NCBI RefSeq assembly: GCF_041956535.1
Contig: NW_027192217.1
Location: 348,797 to 412,796 of the forward strand
Length of the DNA: 64,000 nt
Source: Calcarisporiella thermophila CBS 279.70
Lineage: Eukaryota > Calcarisporiellomycota
Direction: 5' to 3'
Made by a program: the position numbers and the translations under genes. This document shows positions 11,259 through 20,792 of this stretch, in pieces. Below the pieces are notes generated by a model. That model was not told the DNA's origin. It searched no databases and saw only the letters and a program-made list of their open reading frames with translations. The stretch's first letter is position 1; every line of letters starts with the position of its first letter.

Positions 11259-12107
11259 GGGAAGGCACTTCCAGCGAAATGGCTCTCCGGAACCAGAAAC
11301 GCTGACGCCCCAATCCTGGCCAGAGGTTGCATCCACGGCAAAGGAATGGGAAAAGGTCTGGACCTCCATCCAAAAACGGCCAACCCTCCCAAAACACCCC
11401 ACACTACGCTGGCGAATCCTCGTAGAGCGTGTAATTACAAACTCGACATTCCCTGGTCATGACCCGAAATGTACCCGCTGTAACGCTCCGAGGGACACAA
11501 TCCGGCACACCTTCTTCGAATGTCCCGAACTCACTTCAGTGTGGCATTGGACGGAAAGGTGTATCAACACCATCTCAGGCCCCTAAACACTCAGGTGCTG
11601 AGCCCCAGGAACCTCGTACTTGGCGACCTACCAGAAGCCCCAAGGACAGTAAGACACGCGGCTCAAATCGTCTTTGATTCGGTGTTATGGCAAATCCATC
11701 GGGACCGAATCGCCTACCATTTCGAATGCACTTGAGCACCACCCGAGACAATCATCGTCCGTGCCAAAATGGACATCGAGGAGGCTATCGGAGGTGAACT
11801 GATAAATGCACGAAAAAGACGAGAGATGGAGTTATCCCGAAGAAGGTGGTGCAGTCAGGGAGCGGTAATGGAAAGTTCGGATAGAGCAAAACTAAAACTG
11901 GAGTGACGAAGCAACCCTTTCTCTCTCCCAATCCGCTCTTTCCCTCCTCCCCTCCTCATTACTTCATACCTTTCACCAAATACCCGATCACTATATACAT
12001 CTAATTTACCCTTTATTCCCCCCCTTTTCTTATTTCATTGTAATCATTAAACTCTTGTAAGCTACGGAAACTAATAAAAGTCTCTATTGATTGATCAAAA
12101 AAAAAAG
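11259..12107 (+). mobile_element. LINE family A, 5'-truncated copy
   Basis: It encodes the C-terminal end of a LINE ORF2, including a zinc-finger-like CTRCNAPRDTIRHTFFEC (from about 11470). A frameshift near 11580 is followed by the C-terminal tail, the 3' UTR and an A-tail ending at about 12107. Similar sequences, GAGGACAGAAAA...CGG at about 11239 and GAGGACAAAAAAAACGG at 12108-12124, flank it and fit a target-site duplication. The GGAAAC stem-loop precedes the tail. It is 5'-truncated and non-autonomous, and it is directly followed by a family B copy. Confidence 0.83.
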
Positions 12108-13640
12108 AGGACAAAAAAAACGGAGAAGTCTCCTGGAACAACCAAAGGGCTTTAGTCTGGGATTAATTGACCCGAAACACCAATGTACAGCCATCCTTGC
12201 CTCCTGGATCCAAAGAATCCACAATGCGCAAAGAGAACGCATACCGCCGCCATGGTACCACTTAGCCATCCATATTCTTACGAAACACTACATCCCAAAC
12301 CAGTTAGGCCTAGGAATCCTCACAACCGACTACGGCATGCAGAAGCTGATGAGAAGAGGTGGCATCTGGCCAAGCATATACCATGCGTGGCGGAAGCTGG
12401 ATGGGCAGCTAGATATCGACAGAAGAATTACGCCAATGGAAGACTTGACCCTACCGATCAATAGGAACAAATACTTCCTCGAGAGAGGACAACCACTGCA
12501 AACTCGTGGAGAACAACATGGGCTCTCGGTCCTGGGTAACTTCTTCATATACCATCAGAATATCAATAGATATAGGCCATTCTACGATCCTGATCTACTG
12601 GACTACGTGGTGAGGTTTATCCACGTCAAACACCAGGAAGGATTTTACAAACATTATATCAAGCTCAGTACAATGTGGCGACTGGGTCAGCTGACCCTGG
12701 CCCCAAATCTTTGGGAAGCGCTCTCCTATAGGATGCCGGCCTTCACAGACTCGAGAATATTCCCCACCCATAACCTGAAATTAGGTGGTGTCAATATCAA
12801 GCTCTACTCTATCAAGTTCGGCAGACTATACCAGATATCACCAGATCCAGTTGCGGTAACTAGAGAATGGGCGCACATTACCTCATATGAAGGAGCGTGG
12901 AGAAGAGCCTGGAAGAGCTGGCCAAGACGCCCAAGCGAACCAAAGCAAAAGATCCTTCGATGGCGACTCCTTCAACATAAGTTAATAACAACAAGAATTG
13001 CCCAACACTTCGACCACTCAAGCCCCAACTGCAAGAGATGTCGACGAGAAGAGATAGAGACGATAGAACATGCCTTCTTTGAATGTGCGAGAATTGGAGA
13101 TCTGTGGAGGTGGTTTAACAGGCTCCATCAAAAAGATCTTCGATAAGCCCTGGACAAACATGCAAAATTACGAGAAACTCTTCGGATTCCACGAGGAGAC
13201 ACAGGGCAAAGATCGACAAGTCTCCATGTTGTTACACGACATCATGGTGTGGAGTATACATAAGACCAGGATCGCAATTGTAATGGACAACCAAGAACAC
13301 GAGGACATCGCATTCAAGTGTATCTTTTTATCAGATCTTCTCATAGCAATCAAAGGACAATGGATACAGGCACAGAGGAAAAAAGACGAAGAAGGGTTCA
13401 AGCAAAAATGGGGAAAGAGCTCGCTAATCCAGATCGATGACTGCCAAGAGGTAGCCCTCGATTTCGAGGAAGCAAAGAACACCTAACCCGACGTTTCCAA
13501 GCACAGATCTCTTTAAATTATATCCCATGTTTTTGTAGTACTTAATAAGCTTGTTCGGAAGCATATCTCACATTTGTAATATATATCGAATAAACCACAG
13601 GACGCAAGTTCCCGCGTCCTTAGAGGAGAAAAAAAAACAG
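12108..13640 (+). mobile_element. LINE family B, C-terminal ORF2 plus 3' UTR
   Basis: An open frame to 13146 encodes the region downstream of the reverse-transcriptase palm (LIDPKHQ...AILASW type) and a C-terminal zinc-knuckle CKRCRREEIETIEHAFFEC. A frameshift near 13100-13146 moves the remaining about 115 residues into another frame, ending at 13486. The 3' UTR ends with the hairpin GGACGC-AAGTTCCC-GCGTCC and an A-run at about 13630-13638. The catalytic RT core is absent, so this is a truncated copy. A shorter copy of the same end lies at 5818-6326. Confidence 0.82.
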
Positions 13641-14371
13641 GAAGCACTATATCTTTCAAGTAGGGCAGCCAATAGAATTGATTGTCTCCACGTTGTCGCC
13701 CACTTGGTTACCTGTTATCCCCTCATGGTTACCCTAGGAACCCTCATGGCTACCTTGTTGATGTTGATTGATAATTTGTTGTCTTATCTATCTCATTTTT
13801 GAACACCAGTGAGAGTTATTCTCCTTTGTTCACAATCCTATTTAAACCCTTCGGTCTATTTTAATGTTCTATACCAATTCCCTGAATTATTAAGATAAAC
13901 CTCTTATATTTCTCAAGATTCGGACACCCCTTCACACAAATCTCCTTTCGCCCGTAACAATCGGAGTTGAGCATTTAGTGTATTTAAGATAATTTTTTTC
14001 GAATTTTCGTGCAAACCTACTGTACGCAACTGGACGGCAACCGAGACCTTGTCGCTACTTCTCTACAGATGCCCCTTAATCATAGATTGAGACGGGATCC
14101 GACAGATTGAGGAGCCAAAACCTCCAACACCGCCGTACCTACTTAACGAGATACTAACGTTTGTCCGCTGGGGCAGAAAAATTGAGTACAGATCGCTTCA
14201 TAATCAAGCACTATCTGCCAGAAATAGTGGAAGACAATCGGAAATGGAACATAGATCCTCTATGCTCCCTACTAAAAAGCTAAGGAGAGCGTGTTACCGT
14301 AGATACTGCGACCGCTCTCTTGGATAGGACCTCAGGTTTCTCAACCTACCCCCGATCTTAGTTGCAAAAGT
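13641..14371. other. Degenerate region between LINE copies
   Basis: No open frame of note. The part from about 14030 on has the base composition and broken coding look of decayed LINE sequence leading into the next copy, but I cannot align it to a specific domain. Confidence 0.35.
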
Positions 14372-15305
14372 CACAGAATACACTGACATACCGCGGCAAC
14401 ATCCTCACCCCTCGTCTCCCACTCTACCATTGCCATCTGGCCGGTAGGCCCGTCGCGGAATACTCCACTCGACAAGATCGTCACTCCCAGCGCAACAGCT
14501 CTCTAGAACCGAATACACTGGTTCCGCGATCCTGGCCCGAGGTTGGATCAACACCTAAGGATTGGGAGAAAGTCTGGATCTCCGTTCACTAACGACCCAC
14601 CCTCCCATAACACCGTGCGTTACGCTGGCAGATTCTTGTAGAACGAGTAATCACTAACTCTACATTCCCTGGTCACGATCCAAAGTGTACCCATTGCAAC
14701 ACTTCGAGGGACACAATTCGTCATACCTTTTTTTAATGTCCTGAACTTACGCCAGTGTGGCAATGGGTGGAGAGGTGTATCATCACCATCACAAGCCCCC
14801 AGAATTCTCAAGTGCTGACTGCTCGCAACCTTATATTAGGAGGTCTATCTGAATCCTCACGAACAGCAAAACACGGGGCTCAAATCACCTTTGATTCGGT
14901 ACTGTGGGAAATCTATTGGGATCATAGTGCCTTTCATTTTGAAAGCACCTGAGCCTCATCCGAAAATATCATCAATCGGGCCAAGATGTTGAGGAGGCTA
15001 TAGGAGCCGAACTAACAAGAGCCTGAAAAAAGCGACAAATTGAACAGTTTCGAAGCAAGTGGTGCAAATTGGGCGCGGTGAAAGAAGGAACTAATAGAGC
15101 GGCTCTAGAACTGGATTAACGCAGTAGCCTACTTCTATCCCTTCTTTTTCTTCCTTTCTTCCTTTCTCACTCCCCATATTACTTATCAAGTCGTTCCCTA
15201 ATACCCAGCTAGTTGAGTTTTATTACACATCTACCCATTTGAGGAGAAAATTCGTTATGATCAACTTACCCCGAATTGCAATACCGCGTTAATATCTAGC
15301 TTTTC
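14372..15305 (+). mobile_element. LINE family A (second subfamily), decayed copy
   Basis: The same ORF2 C-terminal segment as 11259-12107 can be followed, including GHDPKCTHCNTSRDTIRHTFF, but it is broken by several stop codons and frame changes. Its 3' UTR (GAGTTTTATT...CTACCCATTTGAGGAG, about 15210-15250) matches the copy at 62521-64000 and not the copies at 6669 and 11259, so family A has at least two 3' UTR subfamilies. The copy is cut off near 15305 before any A-tail. Confidence 0.75.
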
Positions 15306-15598
15306 CTTATTTACATGGGATGCTTATAGTAAGACTTGTCGATATTGAAGGTAAGTTTTACCCTCAATTAGCTTCAGATATTTATTAAGCGGCCTCTATA
15401 CTATTGTCTAACAAAGGAAAGTAAAAATTTTATGTCGTTCTTAAGTAGTATAGTGGTTGCAGAGCGTGATCACAGAGCTATATAAATTATAATGCATGAA
15501 ATCCCAAAATATTTGCTTAAGCCTGGAACAAAATGCCAGCTTTTGATACCACAGTTATCTATTCTCTATGGAAAAATTAAATAAATTAAAGAAAAGCA
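15306..15598. other. AT-rich spacer before tRNA-Asp copy 2
   Basis: No coding or repeat signal recognised. Confidence 0.35.
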
Positions 15599-15670
15599 CT
15601 CTCCGGCCGGGAATTGAACCCGGGTCGCCCGCGTGACAGGCGGGAATACTAACCACTATACTACCGAAGA
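15599..15670 (-). tRNA. tRNA-Asp (GTC), second copy
   Basis: Identical over all 72 nt to the gene at 11094-11165 (same acceptor, GTC anticodon and T arm). The flanks differ beyond the first two bases on the 5' side, so this is a separate locus and not a recent segmental duplication. Confidence 0.95.
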
Positions 15671-16088
15671 TTCCTATTGTTGTGAGGAAATTTGGAACTA
15701 AATGGATCAACGGCGCAGTAGTAGAGAATGGAGGCTTAGCTTTTGTGACTTGATCACTTTATTATCTTTATTTCTTTAACTGAGCCCTTTTGTGAGAATA
15801 TTTAATATTATTCGGTTGTTTATTATGCCAACCTTATTTTATGATAACTATATTATATTGAGATGATGCCATTTTATTACTTTTATTATTTATATTTTTC
15901 CCTATGTGATACGTTAACAACAGTATAAAAAGACCGATATTTCATTTACAATAAAAGACGTGCTATTTTGTATTGAGATAGAACCGGATTACGTTTCAAA
16001 CCACCATCTTGTGTCGTTTATTAGTCTTCTGAAGTGTTTAAGGAAGGTTAATCAAGAGCTTAGGGATAGCTAGAGGATTGTCGGGATA
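15671..16088. other. AT-rich intergenic region
   Basis: No gene recognised. The right end contains the target sequence GATCTTATTAGACATAT that flanks the next SINE copy. Confidence 0.35.
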
Positions 16089-16105
16089 GATCTTATTAGA
16101 CATAT

Positions 16106-16741
16106 TTTTTTTTGNNNNNNNNNNNNNNNNNNNNNNNNNNNNNNNNNNNNNNNNNNNNNNNNNNNNNNNNNNNNNNNNNNNNNNNNNNNNNNNNNNNNNN
16201 NNNNNNNNNNNNNNNNNNNNNNNNNNNNNNNNNNNNNNNNNNNNNNNNNNNNNNNNNNNNNNNNNNNNNNNNNNNNNNNNNNNNNNNNNNNNNNNNNNNN
16301 NNNNNNNNNNNNNNNNNNNNNNNNNNNNNNNNNNNNNNNNNNNNNNNNNNNNNNNNNNNNNNNNNNNNNNNNNNNNNNNNNNNNNNNNNNNNNNNNNNNN
16401 NNNNNNNNNNNNNNNNNNNNNNNNNNNNNNNNNNNNNNNNNNNNNNNNNNNNNNNNNNNNNNNNNNNNNNNNNNNNNNNNNNNNNNNNNNNNNNNNNNNN
16501 NNNNNNNNNNNNNNNNNNNNNNNNNNNNNNNNNNNNNNNNNNNNNNNNNNNNNNNNNNNNNNNNNNNNNNNNNNNNNNNNNNNNNNNNNNNNNNNNNNNN
16601 NNNNNNNNNNNNNNNNNNNNNNNNNNNNNNNNNNNNNNNNNNNNNNNNNNAAAGAGTAAGTGCTGGTGGGGGAAGTGGGATTCGAACCCACGCCGTTCTC
16701 ATCGGCATCCCAGGGATAGTCCACTACACTAACCCTCCCCC
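16106..16741 (-). mobile_element. tRNA-derived SINE (family 1), copy 3, interrupted by assembly gap
   Basis: A 17-bp direct repeat, GATCTTATTAGACATAT, at 16089-16105 and 16742-16758 flanks a T-run (the A-tail on the minus strand) at the left and a complete tRNA-like head (16667-16741) at the right. The body is hidden by Ns from 16115 to 16650. The head differs from copy 1 at about two positions and contains ATCCCTGGGAT, which is palindromic. If the element is full-length (about 338 bp as in copy 1) the real gap is about half the N count. Confidence 0.8.
16115..16650. other. Assembly gap (536 N)
   Basis: A run of N bases. It lies inside a SINE flanked by a perfect target-site duplication, so the missing bases are probably SINE body. 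Confidence 0.99.
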
Positions 16742-16844
16742 GATCTTATTAGACATATATTTGACGCAACAATTGGAGGGGATTCCAAAGTTACTTTTCA
16801 TTGGAAAGTTCGAAGGCAGCCACATTCTGCCAAATACACCAAGG

Positions 16845-17147
16845 CTGCTGGCACAGTGGTTAAGAGTCCCGGGGCTTAACCAATGTGTGCTGGGTTCGAT
16901 TCCCGGCGACGGCACCTGTACTAGAAATGGATCCGGGACATACTCTAGGAATCGAGCTATAAGCTACTTAGTTCTTAATAATTTGATATTGGTCGTTCTC
17001 AGAAAACAAGAAATACGTTTAATATAGTGACTTGTCAGAAGAAATACATGTAAGCAATGGTTGAGCGTTAGAAATAGCGTGCAAATCCTTTCATTTAACT
17101 TGTATAGGAGACTTTTCAATAAAAGATCCTTTAATCTCAAAAAAAAA
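16845..17147 (+). mobile_element. tRNA-derived SINE (family 2)
   Basis: A tRNA-like head (about 16846-16914) with acceptor TGCTGGC/GACGGCA (six of seven pairs), an A-box-like GGCACAGTGGTTAAGAG and a B-box GGGTTCGATTCCC is followed by about 210 bp of body and an A-tail. The end reads ACTTTTCAATAAAAGATCC, forming a CTTTT-CAAT-AAAAG stem-loop. A 13-bp target-site duplication, AAATACACCAAGG, flanks it at 16832-16844 and 17148-17160. The anticodon stem does not pair, so it is not a tRNA gene. A Leu-like origin is possible (loop CTTAACC). Confidence 0.78.
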
Positions 17148-17161
17148 AAATACACCAAGGG

Positions 17162-17409
17162 TGCCCATCAAAAAAAAAAACAAGGGCACCCGTCCATGAG
17201 AGTTTGCCGGGTTTTACCAAAGACTCAATCGCTATCAATAGTATAGCAACAAGCAAGTAATATCAAGTGGCTACAAAAATAGGTAGCAAAAATCCTTAGG
17301 AGAAATCCAACCACAAAAATGGAAGGCCAGGAACAGTATCAGGGTGATTTTGACGTAGAAGCCTACCCTTCCATTCCCTTCAGATAAAATCATCAAGTGG
17401 ATGTAAAAA
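17162..17409 (+). mobile_element. Short A-tailed retroelement fragment in the insertion stack
   Basis: About 250 bp flanked by AAATACACCAAGGG (17148-17161 and 17410-17423) and ending in an A-run. It starts with a hairpin, GGGTGCCC...GGGCACCC, around an A-run. It contains the block GGGTGATTTTGACGTAGAAG (17340-17359), which recurs at about 18817, 19105 and 62489. No coding capacity is seen. Confidence 0.6.
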
Positions 17410-17420
17410 AAATACACCAA

Positions 17421-17767
17421 GGGCGAGGGATGGGTGTAGTGAACTATCCTAGGGATGCCGATTGAAACGGCGTGGGTTCGATTCCCACTTCCCCCACCAG
17501 CACTCACTATTAGATCGTGACTTCTGTCCACCTTGATCAATAGAGTCTCTATCACTGGAAAGATCGCTCCTACGAAAAAGTACACCGATTACATCGATTT
17601 CACGTACGTACTATTCACGACTACACCAATACACGCCTTTCGATTACATGCATATCGATCGCCCGCCTACCGATCAATGACTTATCTCTCGTTATATTAA
17701 GTCCATTAACATTAACTTCATGTAACATGGAAATTAAATAAAAGTTTCCATTGAATGATAAAAAAAA
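17421..17767 (+). mobile_element. tRNA-derived SINE (family 1), copy 2
   Basis: Plus-strand copy: a diverged tRNA-like head (17421-17496; loop ATTGAAA on a GCCG/CGGC stem, intact T arm), about 235 bp of body matching copy 1, the terminal hairpin ATGGAAA...TTTCCAT and an A-tail at 17760-17767. The sequence after the tail, CTGCCAAAATCACCAAAT (17768-17785), resembles CTGCCAAATACACCAAGG at 16827-16844, left of SINE 2. This suggests that copy 2 was inserted first and the other two elements later entered its left-hand target duplication. Confidence 0.85.
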
Positions 17768-17785
17768 ACTGCCAAAATCACCAAA

Positions 17786-18636
17786 TATGCGAACATTCAC
17801 GAGATCATCAAAGATGGCTTGTACACGAATAATCGGAAAGTTTCGTGTTATAAAACTCTCTCCACTTCCTAGAGAGTGCTAAACGTTAGAATTAACGATC
17901 TCCCTGGACGGTAAGAGGAAATCCTCAGAGAAAAAATCGGAGGCAACCTTACTCAAGTATGCCTGAGTCATCCAGATTGATTTCAATGCTATGGCAACAT
18001 GGGGTGATTAGAAGACCATTGCTACACTATACTTTAAAGGAATCCTGAGACTACGGAACTTTTAGAATATATTCTACCTCGCCAATTAGCAATCGGATGA
18101 CAAAATAATCCTTTCTTCGAAAGGATCTACTCCAGTGAGTAATTATTGTAAGGCTCCTGGTCACATACGCGTAGAATGTCCAAAGAAGAACAGGCAACAT
18201 CAAGAATATAAATCCGTCCAAACATCCACCCCGTCTATTCGTGAAACAACATCACATATAATGAATACAAGTAATGAGACTGAGAAGCCAAAGAAGAAAC
18301 AAGAAGTTACCATCAAAATAACAGTATTCCAAAGGTAATGGCATCTAACCACGAACTTTTAGAATCCAAATATTTAGCGAAATAACCGGATTTGAATTAT
18401 CCGCCAGCTAAGGGGAACCCCGAAATCAAACCGATCAACCTTCAAGAATTTCTAGCTTTCCCAAAAGAACACGAAGTTCGACTTCAGTACCACTAAATCG
18501 CCCACGCGCAACTACCAAACATTTCGGAAAACTATAAGGCAAAGTGCCCCTCTAAGACCCAAGAGCCTCTCTAAGGCAAAAGTTTCCGGTAGTCCCAACG
18601 GAATATGAACTTAGATATCTATTACAATGATAGCAT
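17786..18636 (+). pseudogene. Decayed retrotransposon gag-like fragment
   Basis: Between about 18108 and 18340 a frame encodes NYCKAPGHIRVECPKK, which is a CCHC zinc knuckle of the retroviral/LTR-retrotransposon gag type with the first Cys replaced by Ser. A Lys/Thr-rich tail follows. The surrounding sequence has many stops. It looks like the remains of a gag gene from an LTR retrotransposon; no LTR pair or polymerase is visible nearby. Confidence 0.5.
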
Positions 18637-18794
18637 ATGCTGTTCTCCCTTAGCACTTCTGCTCTCTTAATATCAAAAGATATGGGTAAACAAAGTAAAT
18701 TTTTCTATTTACATTACACTTTTTATATTCTCAACCATCCTCATCAATTAGCTCTCATAATTTATCTACTTCTTCTCACTTATATACCACTTCA

Positions 18795-19182
18795 AGGTAG
18801 TCTGGGGGCAGTGCCCAAGAGATTTTGACGTAAAAGTTACCCTACCCTTTTAGCTCTACGGAATACTTTTCAATAAAAGATTTTTTAATAAAAAATAACT
18901 AGATAGTTCATTTTCTTTTCTATTTTCTTCTTTCCTCCTATAACTATTTCTATTTTTTTTTTTCTCTTCCTCTTCTCTGTCCTCTCTGCCCTTTCCCTCC
19001 TATCAAAGACTTTGAGCATATCCACATTTTGTTTCTCAGATGTATCATGTTCTCCCAAACCCATCAACACTTTTTTTATACATATCAAAGGTAGGCCGAG
19101 AGCCTGGGTGATTTTGGCGTAGTAGTCTACCCTATCCTCTTAACTACACGAAAATTATTCAATAAAGGGTTCACAGTTAAAC
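18795..19182 (+). repeat. Two related repeat 3' ends (ATTTTGACGTAAAAG / ATTTTGGCGTAGTAG blocks)
   Basis: Two diverged copies (about 18795-18893 and 19090-19180) share the order: an ATTTTGRCGTA block, a pyrimidine-rich TACCCT segment, TACGGAATACTTTTCAATAAAAGAT or a variant of it, then an A-rich end. The last part matches the 3' end of SINE family 2, so both may depend on the same partner element. Confidence 0.5.
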
Positions 19183-19509
19183 AAAACAGGTGGTTCATTA
19201 CCCATTATTTTCTTGTAAAGAATAACCATGTTCCAAAGTTTCCTTTACTTATGTATGATATATTTTAATTAAACAAAAAGGACAAAATTACTCGCGCCCA
19301 AAAAGGAAAAATAAATTAGGGCTCTCTCTCTATAATATGACCCATTATTAAAAGAAAAATGCATCCATAACAGACAACTCATAAGTTTGAAATCGATTGA
19401 GTTAATTTATATTATTAAAATTATTCTTCTCCATTTTTAGTGGAATTCAAACTTCCAGTGTCCGGGTGTATATTAAAATTATAAGGAATAGGACCAAGTC
19501 ATAATATAT

Positions 19510-20792
19510 TTAAAACCAAAAGCTGACGCTAAAGCTTGTTGACAAAGATTTTACATAGTGCCACCACCCTGGAGGAACATATAAGACCTCTCCAGGTCCT
19601 ATCACACAATCTATATACTCTGCAGAATTATAGAGTGGAAATCTCTTCACATCTACCCTCTCGGGATCCACTTGGCTGGTATTGGAAAGCATGCCATCGT
19701 CATGGGGGTATAGATATTTGGTTTCATTGGGAGAGTGAAGGCGAAAAAATTTGCTTCCCACCACTTGGACGAAAAGATTATGGTATGGGTCGTGATGCAA
19801 AGGGGAAACAGTTCCTGCAGGCCCAATCCACACATTAGTGAGAACCGTGTTGTCGGTTGTGAAACAATAATCTGGAATCATTATATCCTGTTTTAAGCGG
19901 GGGATTTGGGCTAAAAGATCATGCTGTGCTAAATATGCAACTTCACCCTCTTCCAATGTATTGCGACGCGTGTTGAGCATGTATCGGGTGATAAACTTAT
20001 CAAGGGGCATAAGCTTCTGTGTCCAGCGACTTTCTGTATATGCCTTACCAATCTCAATGGGAACAAGACGTTCCCCTGCTAGCTCAATAAGATAGGATGG
20101 GCTCCATCGACTTAACGCTGGCCAATGGGATATAGCTTCACGGGGAATGATTATAGGCGTCGGATTATTTAGAATATGTTTCATAAACCATTCAATCGAA
20201 GGGGGTGCTGGTAACTTGGCGACTGGGTGCTTAATTGTGAGATGTGGCAACAGCTCCACTTCCTGCTGCATTTGGAAGACATCATTTGCTAGTTTTCTCT
20301 TCTTCTTTTTTAAACGTTCTGTCCTGATTGCCTCTTCCAATATTCTATCCAGCATTTCTCTGCGGCCTGCCCCTGGTGCACCTGCTACCACAATTGCTAA
20401 ATCACAGACACCCACTACCTCTCTTGCACTTCCCTCCCGAAGTGCCAAAGTACACGCACTGATTAAGCTCGCGTCTGTGAAGAGCCTTCGGTATGCATTA
20501 GGAACAGCATGATATGGATGCGATAGGATTTGGTAATGCGCAAAATCTATAAGAGATTGTGCGAGAAGTAGAGAATGATCTGAAGGATGGAAGGATTCAA
20601 GAAGATTTGTTAACAAATGGAGGGGAGCCGAGCCACATTCCACTAAATCTTAAAAGCAAATACGGATGAACATCCCAAAAAAAGATGTTGAGAATGAGCG
20701 CAGAAATGCTTACACTCGTCGAAGCCCACCTTAACTTCTTGTTGTAGTTGTGTAATTATGTTATGGCAGAGTGTGACGAGATCTTGATTCAT
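19510..20792 (-). CDS. JmjC-domain protein, KDM8/JMJD5-like
   Basis: Two exons, 20714-20792 and 19510-20642, join in frame to 403 aa (human JMJD5 is 416 aa). The N-terminal half is helical as in JMJD5. The C-terminal half is a JmjC (cupin) domain with the Fe(II)-binding set His309-x-Asp311 (in LHHDPYHN) and distal His388 (WWHYV), and it ends with the family's hallmark SLSTSFSVSFWF. NTSQVD and PGEVLYVPPGWWHYV are also conserved. KDM8-type enzymes are 2-oxoglutarate/Fe(II) oxygenases with reported arginyl C3-hydroxylase activity. All catalytic residues are present, so it is likely active. The substrate is unknown. Confidence 0.9.

Noticed and set aside
12091-13146. Long open frame considered as a host gene
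   Set aside because: Sequence matches LINE ORF2 C-termini, another copy lies at 5818-6326, and it has a 3' hairpin and A-tail.
16667-16741. Possible tRNA gene (loop ATGAGAA would give a Leu GAG anticodon)
   Set aside because: The acceptor and T arms fold, but the region between D arm and anticodon-like stem is too long and there is no variable region. The same head is repeated with a common body and A-tail, so it is a SINE head.
16846-16914. Possible tRNA-Leu gene
   Set aside because: The anticodon stem does not pair and the acceptor has a mismatch; it is flanked by a TSD and followed by a SINE body and A-tail.
17421-17496. Possible tRNA-Ser (TGA) gene
   Set aside because: The loop ATTGAAA looks like Ser TGA, but the acceptor has a mismatch (GGGCGAG), the middle does not fold, and it is attached to a SINE body.
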